From: Oscillatoria princeps RMCB-10
GTDB lineage: Bacteria > Cyanobacteriota > Cyanobacteriia > Cyanobacteriales > Oscillatoriaceae
NCBI GenBank assembly: GCA_019359235.1
Contig: JAHHHT010000010.1
Span: 186,001-250,000, forward strand
Direction: 5' to 3'
Length of the DNA: 64,000 nucleotides
A program made the translations under genes and the position numbers. The notes under the pieces are model-generated. The model worked only from the letters and a program-made list of their open reading frames with translations, searched no databases and was not told where the DNA came from. Of the stretch, positions 60,575-64,000 are shown one piece after another; the first letter of the stretch is position 1; each line of letters opens with the position of its first letter.

Positions 60575-61009
60575 ATGCTAAACCTAACACAACGCAAGCC
60601 GGCCAATCCAGAAGCAGCCGCCGGCTTGACTCTGGCTCTGACAGCCTTTGAGCGCACCAAAAGCCGCCACCGGCTTGAAATCGATTCCCAGCCGGTGTCG
60701 ATCCACCTGCCCAGAGGGACGGTGCTGCGCGACGGGGACTTGCTAGCACCGGCGGCGGGCGATTTGCTAGTGCGAGTCACTGCCAAACCCGAGCCGGTGC
60801 TCACTGTCACCGCCAAGACACCCCTGGACTTGCTGCGAGCCGCCTATCATTTGGGCAATCGCCACGTGCCGGTGGAAATCGCCCCCACCTACCTGCGGCT
60901 GTCACCGGATTCCGTACTCAAGGCGATGCTGGAACAGCTCGGTGTTGAGGTGCGAGAGGAAGTCGCTCCCTTTGAGCCAGAATCCGGCGCTTACGGGCAC
61001 AGCCACTGA
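60575..61009 (+). CDS. ureE: Urease accessory protein UreE (nickel chaperone)
   Basis: A 144-residue protein: N-terminal peptide-binding-like domain with [18 protein letters not shown]-type sequence ([15 protein letters not shown]) and [13 protein letters not shown], then the metal-binding domain with [13 protein letters not shown], in which the conserved His binds nickel. The tail GAYGHSH adds further His residues but is not the long His-rich tail of enteric UreE. UreE delivers Ni2+ to the UreFG complex. It is followed 113 bases later by ureF. Confidence 0.94.
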   Translation: MLNLTQRKPANPEAAAGLTLALTAFERTKSRHRLEIDSQPVSIHLPRGTVLRDGDLLAPAAGDLLVRVTAKPEPVLTVTAKTPLDLLRAAYHLGNRHVPVEIAPTYLRLSPDSVLKAMLEQLGVEVREEVAPFEPESGAYGHSH

Positions 61010-61121
61010 AAATTGGTTTTGAGGGCAGGCCGAACGCAGCCTACGCCTATACGTCGCAGGACAGGCATCTTGCCTGTCCCTTTAATAACGCACCCTGCAG
61101 TGTTGACATTTCACAGGTTTT

Positions 61122-61853
61122 ATGATAGAAATAAGCGATTTGGCGCTCCTGTCTTTGCTGCAGCTGGCAAATTCTGCTTTGCCGGTGGGCGCGTACAGCT
61201 ATTCCGAGGGGTTGGAAACCCTGATCGCCACCGGCACGATTGACAGCCGGCACTCTTTGGAGCGCTGGTTGGCGCACAGCGTGCGATATGGGGCAGTCCG
61301 GCTGGAGGCGGCGGTGATGGTGCGCGCCTTGAGGGCTGCCGGCACCGGGGATCTAGAGGCTCTGGCTTACTGGAATGCCTGGGCGACTGCAACCAGGGAA
61401 ACAGAAGAGTTGCGCCAGCAAAGCTGGCAGATGGGCAGCACTCTGAGCCGGCTGCTGCTGGCGCTGGTGCCTGAGCAGACGGGACATGCAGAGACGCAAC
61501 ATGCAGAGGCGCGACTCGGCGTTCTACAAGAGATGGTGAGCGCTTGCGGGAGTCCGTGCAATTTTTCGGTCGCTTTTGGCATCGCCGCCGCTCACTGGCA
61601 AATTGACGAATTTGCCGCTGTTTTGGGCTATTTGCACAGTTGGGCGTCGAATTTAATCGGTGCCGGTGTTAAACTGATTCCCCTCGGTCAGACAGCCGGC
61701 CAGCAGCTGCTATTAAACTCCCACCCCACCCTAATTAATGCTGCCCGAGAAATTCTATCCTTAGATGATGAGAGCCTCAGCTGCACCGGCTGGGGGCTTT
61801 CCCTGGCTAGCATGAACCATGAAACCCTGTACGCGCGGCTATTTCGCAGTTAA
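61122..61853 (+). CDS. ureF: Urease accessory protein UreF
   Basis: A 243-residue, mostly helical protein with the UreF signature near the N-terminus: LLQLANSALPVGAYSYSEGL and ETLIATGTI. Further family regions are RETEELRQQSWQMGSTLSRL and VAFGIAAAHWQIDEFAAVLG, with TGWGLSLASMNHETLYARLF at the end. UreF joins UreD and UreG on apo-urease and controls GTP-dependent nickel insertion. An imperfect seven-residue duplication (ETQHAEA) sits near residue 125. No Shine-Dalgarno is evident before the ATG. Confidence 0.94.
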   Translation: MIEISDLALLSLLQLANSALPVGAYSYSEGLETLIATGTIDSRHSLERWLAHSVRYGAVRLEAAVMVRALRAAGTGDLEALAYWNAWATATRETEELRQQSWQMGSTLSRLLLALVPEQTGHAETQHAEARLGVLQEMVSACGSPCNFSVAFGIAAAHWQIDEFAAVLGYLHSWASNLIGAGVKLIPLGQTAGQQLLLNSHPTLINAAREILSLDDESLSCTGWGLSLASMNHETLYARLFRS

Positions 61854-61918
61854 CTGGGCTTTCATCCGGCAATTACCAGCTAGAGAGTTTTGGGGGTGTT
61901 GCTGTTAATAAATAAAAA

Positions 61919-62677
61919 ATGGGTACTTTCTTTGCCAATTGCCATGTTCGTTCAGACTCGCCCGATGCTGTCGCTAAAGTGCTAGAATGTGTGACCAGCA
62001 CTCGCGCCTATGTGTCTGCTGCCGAAAACAGCTGGGTTTCGGTCTATACTGAATCCTCGTGGAGCGCTCATAACTATCGCGAAATCAACCACATTGCCCG
62101 GGAACTGTCCTGCCGCCTGTCTACTGCAGTATTTGTTTTTATCGTTGATGACAGTATCTATTTGCTCTACAAACTGTACGACAGGGGTGAGCTGCTAGAT
62201 AAGTATAATTCTCAGATTGACCAATTAGAATATTCCGAGCTAGACTATTTTGGGGAAGACGTGGAGGGGGGTGGGATTCTCAAGCGGTTGGTCGAGCGGT
62301 TACGCTATGGATCTAAAGTGCCTGAAGCGGAACGAAACCGCTTCCGGGGCCAACCCGATGTACTGCTGCCCTATTGCGTGCCCGGTACTAAATTGCAGAC
62401 TGTTGCCGGCTGGTTCCACCCTGTAGAAATGTCTGAGGAGGAGAGAAATAGAGCGGAGGCAGCCTGGGAAAGGTATGCTATATATGCTGAGGAGCCAGGA
62501 GATCAGGATCTATTCACGCGCTGGATGGCATGCCTTTTTGAAGCGGACAGGTTTCTAGTAATGGCCCGTTTGTTAGGAATAAAAAAAGACAGGGCCAGGA
62601 TAGATTTCCTGTATTTTGAAGAGGGGTTGGTAGGAGATGATGCTGATAATTTTCGATTGGTTGAGACAGGGAAATAA
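61919..62677 (+). CDS. Uncharacterised protein between ureF and ureG
   Basis: A 252-residue soluble protein with no named family recognised. The N-terminal ~110 residues (MGTFFANCHVRSDSPDAVAK, REINHIARELSCRLSTAVFV, DDSIYLLYKLYDRGELLDKY) resemble a domain I recall from scattered bacterial hypothetical proteins in which a short beta/alpha unit is followed by a D-S-x-x-x-x-Y-x-L-Y motif. The C-terminal half is acidic and helical (MSEEERNRAEAAWERYAIYA). It has no signal peptide. It is on the same strand as the flanking urease accessory genes, 65 bases after ureF and 262 bases before ureG; a urease role is not supported by sequence. Confidence 0.7.
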   Translation: MGTFFANCHVRSDSPDAVAKVLECVTSTRAYVSAAENSWVSVYTESSWSAHNYREINHIARELSCRLSTAVFVFIVDDSIYLLYKLYDRGELLDKYNSQIDQLEYSELDYFGEDVEGGGILKRLVERLRYGSKVPEAERNRFRGQPDVLLPYCVPGTKLQTVAGWFHPVEMSEEERNRAEAAWERYAIYAEEPGDQDLFTRWMACLFEADRFLVMARLLGIKKDRARIDFLYFEEGLVGDDADNFRLVETGK

Positions 62678-62702
62678 GCCAATTAATTGAAATCCTGAAA
62701 AG

Positions 62703-62831
62703 ATGAGCGCAGACGAATCGAGACTTAACCAGTTGCGACGCATCGCCCAGAGTGTCCGCAAAGTGGCAGCGCAAGGACGGGAGGCGGTAACAGTCGGGCC
62801 AGCTGAAGCCCAACTACAAACTTTGGGCTGA
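62703..62831 (+). CDS. Possible 42-residue open frame with repeat-derived end
   Basis: ATG 62703 opens a 42-codon frame beginning MSADESRLNQLRRIAQSVRK and running into the 25-base repeat that supplies its stop. There is no ribosome site. It may be the 5' remnant of a longer gene truncated by the repeat. Weak evidence. Confidence 0.25.
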   Translation: MSADESRLNQLRRIAQSVRKVAAQGREAVTVGPAEAQLQTLG

Positions 62832-62871
62832 AGCCCAACTACAAACTTTGGGCTGAAGCCCAACTACAAAC
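62802..62871. repeat. 25-base tandem repeat
   Basis: Two full units and one partial unit of GCTGAAGCCCAACTACAAAC plus TTTGG. Such GGGCTGAAGCCC units are common intergenic repeats. It stands just upstream of ureG. Confidence 0.85.
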
Positions 62872-62939
62872 GACTGCAAACGGCGCACCGGCTTCCGCTG
62901 GGCGGACGCGCAGCTAAATTACATAGAAGGAGACGCAGT

Positions 62940-63542
62940 GTGAGTGCATTTCGCGTGGGAATTGCCGGCCCGGTTGGGTCAGGAAAAACGGCTTTAGTTG
63001 ACGCCCTGTGCAAATCTCTGCGGCAGCAGTACAAAATTGCTGTCGTTACGAATGATATTTACACGCAAGAAGACGCCCAGTTTTTAGTGCGCTCTCAGGC
63101 GCTAGATGCGGAGCGGATTGTGGGAGTGGAAACCGGCGGCTGCCCCCACACCGCCATCCGCGAGGACGCCTCTATCAATATGGTAGCAATCGAACAGCTG
63201 GAGCGGCGGTTTTCTGATTTAGACCTGGTGTTTGTCGAGAGTGGGGGCGACAACCTGGCTTCTACGTTCAGTCCGGAGCTGGTAGATTTGACGATTTATG
63301 TGATTGATGTGGCTGCCGGTGACAAAATCCCTCGCAAAGGTGGGCCGGGTATTACGAAATCGGATTTGCTGGTCATTAATAAGATTGACCTGGCTCCTTA
63401 TGTGGGGGCTTCCCTGGAAGTTATGGAGCGGGATGCAAAAAAGATGCGGGGGAACAAGCCTTTTGTGTTTACGAATTTAAAGACGCGGGAAGGGCTGGAG
63501 GCTGTGAGCGATTTTATCCACTTCCATGCGGGGACTTTGTAG
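62940..63542 (+). CDS. ureG: Urease accessory GTPase UreG
   Basis: A 200-residue GTPase: P-loop GPVGSGKT at residues 10-17, the Cys-Pro-His nickel/zinc motif in [18 protein letters not shown] (Cys near residue 66), Walker B-like [13 protein letters not shown], and the guanine-specificity motif [12 protein letters not shown]. It powers nickel delivery to urease. The start is GTG 62940, placed 7 bases after AGAAGGAGA; the alternative ATGs lie far inside conserved sequence. Confidence 0.96.
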   Translation: MSAFRVGIAGPVGSGKTALVDALCKSLRQQYKIAVVTNDIYTQEDAQFLVRSQALDAERIVGVETGGCPHTAIREDASINMVAIEQLERRFSDLDLVFVESGGDNLASTFSPELVDLTIYVIDVAAGDKIPRKGGPGITKSDLLVINKIDLAPYVGASLEVMERDAKKMRGNKPFVFTNLKTREGLEAVSDFIHFHAGTL

Positions 63543-63545
63543 TTT

Positions 63546-63580
63546 GCAGGGTGCGTTACGCGAAGCGTAACGCACCCTAC
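63546..63580. terminator. Perfect hairpin between convergent ureG and porin genes
   Basis: GGGTGCGTTACGC and GCGTAACGCACCC surround GAA, a 13-base perfect stem just after the ureG stop and before the convergent porin gene end. It belongs to the GGTGCGTT repeat family and probably works as a bidirectional transcript end. Confidence 0.55.
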
Positions 63581-63635
63581 TCAAGGACATTGGGACCGGC
63601 ATTCCGGCCTGTCCTACGCCAGTGCTGCCGGCTAA

Positions 63636-64000
63636 CTAGAAACTAAACGTAGTCCGGACGGTGCCGACGTACATGGTCCTGTTATTGTCGTTGTGTTCCG
63701 GATTGACAATTACCATCAGGCCGGGAGTGATGCCGATATTATCAGTGATTTGGTAGCGATAGAACGCCTCTAAATGCAAAGAAGTGTCCCGATCTTCCGC
63801 GCCTTCGCTATCAGTCAGTTTGGGCGGCATCCCCACGACAATCCCGCCCAAATTGCCTTGTTTGCCCAGGTCTGGGAAAGCTAAGGTTACGGCCCAGTTT
63901 AAAAGAGTGGCGGTGTCTCCGTCACTGGCGACCTGAAGTCCATTGTTAAAACCGTTGGTTTCTGCAGTCGCCTCTGTCCAGCCAACCCAGCCGCCTAGAG
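63636..64000 (-). CDS. OprB-family porin, C-terminal part
   Basis: The - strand frame is open from the right edge of the window to TAG at 63636 and encodes about 120 residues, starting GGWVGWTEATAETNGFNNGL. LHLEAFYRYQITDNIGITPG and LMVIVNPEHNDNN, ending VGTVRTTFSF with a terminal Phe, are the C-terminal beta-strands of cyanobacterial carbohydrate/iron-uptake porins (SLH-OprB type). The N-terminus, with signal peptide and expected SLH domain, lies beyond the window. Confidence 0.85.
   Translation of the reverse strand, partial: LGGWVGWTEATAETNGFNNGLQVASDGDTATLLNWAVTLAFPDLGKQGNLGGIVVGMPPKLTDSEGAEDRDTSLHLEAFYRYQITDNIGITPGLMVIVNPEHNDNNRTMYVGTVRTTFSF

Overview
The window comes from a filamentous cyanobacterium, most likely a non-heterocystous Oscillatoriales-type organism. 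The evidence is a kdp operon with a truncated KdpD, a CHAT/DUF928/CHASE2 gene cassette, two large two-partner-secretion haemagglutinins, a cyanobacterial-type OprB porin, a PatX-like RGSGR protein, heptanucleotide STRR repeats (CCCCTAA and GGGGCAT types), occasional HIP1 octamers (GCGATCGC at 42717, 55010, 55130 and 57107) and very many short palindromic repeats between genes. The genus cannot be fixed from the sequence alone.

Layout. 1-8.1 kb: the end of a TrkA-C domain protein, then kdpA-kdpB-kdpF/G-kdpC, a rodA gene and kdpD, all on the + strand (potassium uptake and cell elongation). 8.4-12.8 kb: a small membrane-anchored coiled-coil protein and two adjacent DUF4139 (MuiA-type) genes on the - strand. 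13.5-14.2 kb: a secreted PatX-like protein with five HRGSGRK motifs. 15.0-30.3 kb: a Wsp-like chemosensory gene cluster made of CheW, CheR-TPR, five tandem receptor genes (the first broken by three in-frame TAA codons), a second CheW, a CheA-REC hybrid and CheB. 30.7-33.6 kb: two convergent receiver/histidine-kinase genes. 34.0-40.2 kb (- strand): CHAT-TPR protein, DUF928 protein and CHASE2 hybrid kinase.

40.8-45.8 kb is a small RiPP locus: an NHLP-type precursor peptide ending in Cys-Cys, a divergent amidohydrolase and a fused E1-like/YcaO cyclodehydratase. A decayed copy of part of this locus lies beside it. 45.8-48.2 kb: repeats around a Uma2 endonuclease gene. 48.2-53.9 kb: two near-identical filamentous-haemagglutinin genes (- strand). 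54.3-63.5 kb: dispersed urease genes (ureC, ureB on -; ureE, ureF, ureG on +) interleaved with a minisatellite, an NlpC/P60 lipoprotein, an HD-domain hydrolase and two uncharacterised genes. ureA and ureD are not in the window. The right edge cuts an OprB-type porin.

Non-coding DNA is unusually rich in non-autonomous mobile repeats. Two families show transposition directly. One is a TA-inserting family with TATAGC(A/G)G ends, for which an empty site is preserved at 42037. The other is a 115-123 bp family with GGCGTTGCA ends and 8-9 bp target duplications. STRR repeats have also entered coding sequence. The most unusual observations are the five-motif RGSGR precursor, the RiPP locus with its decayed duplicate, and the Wsp-like array in which some receptors appear to lack a HAMP domain.
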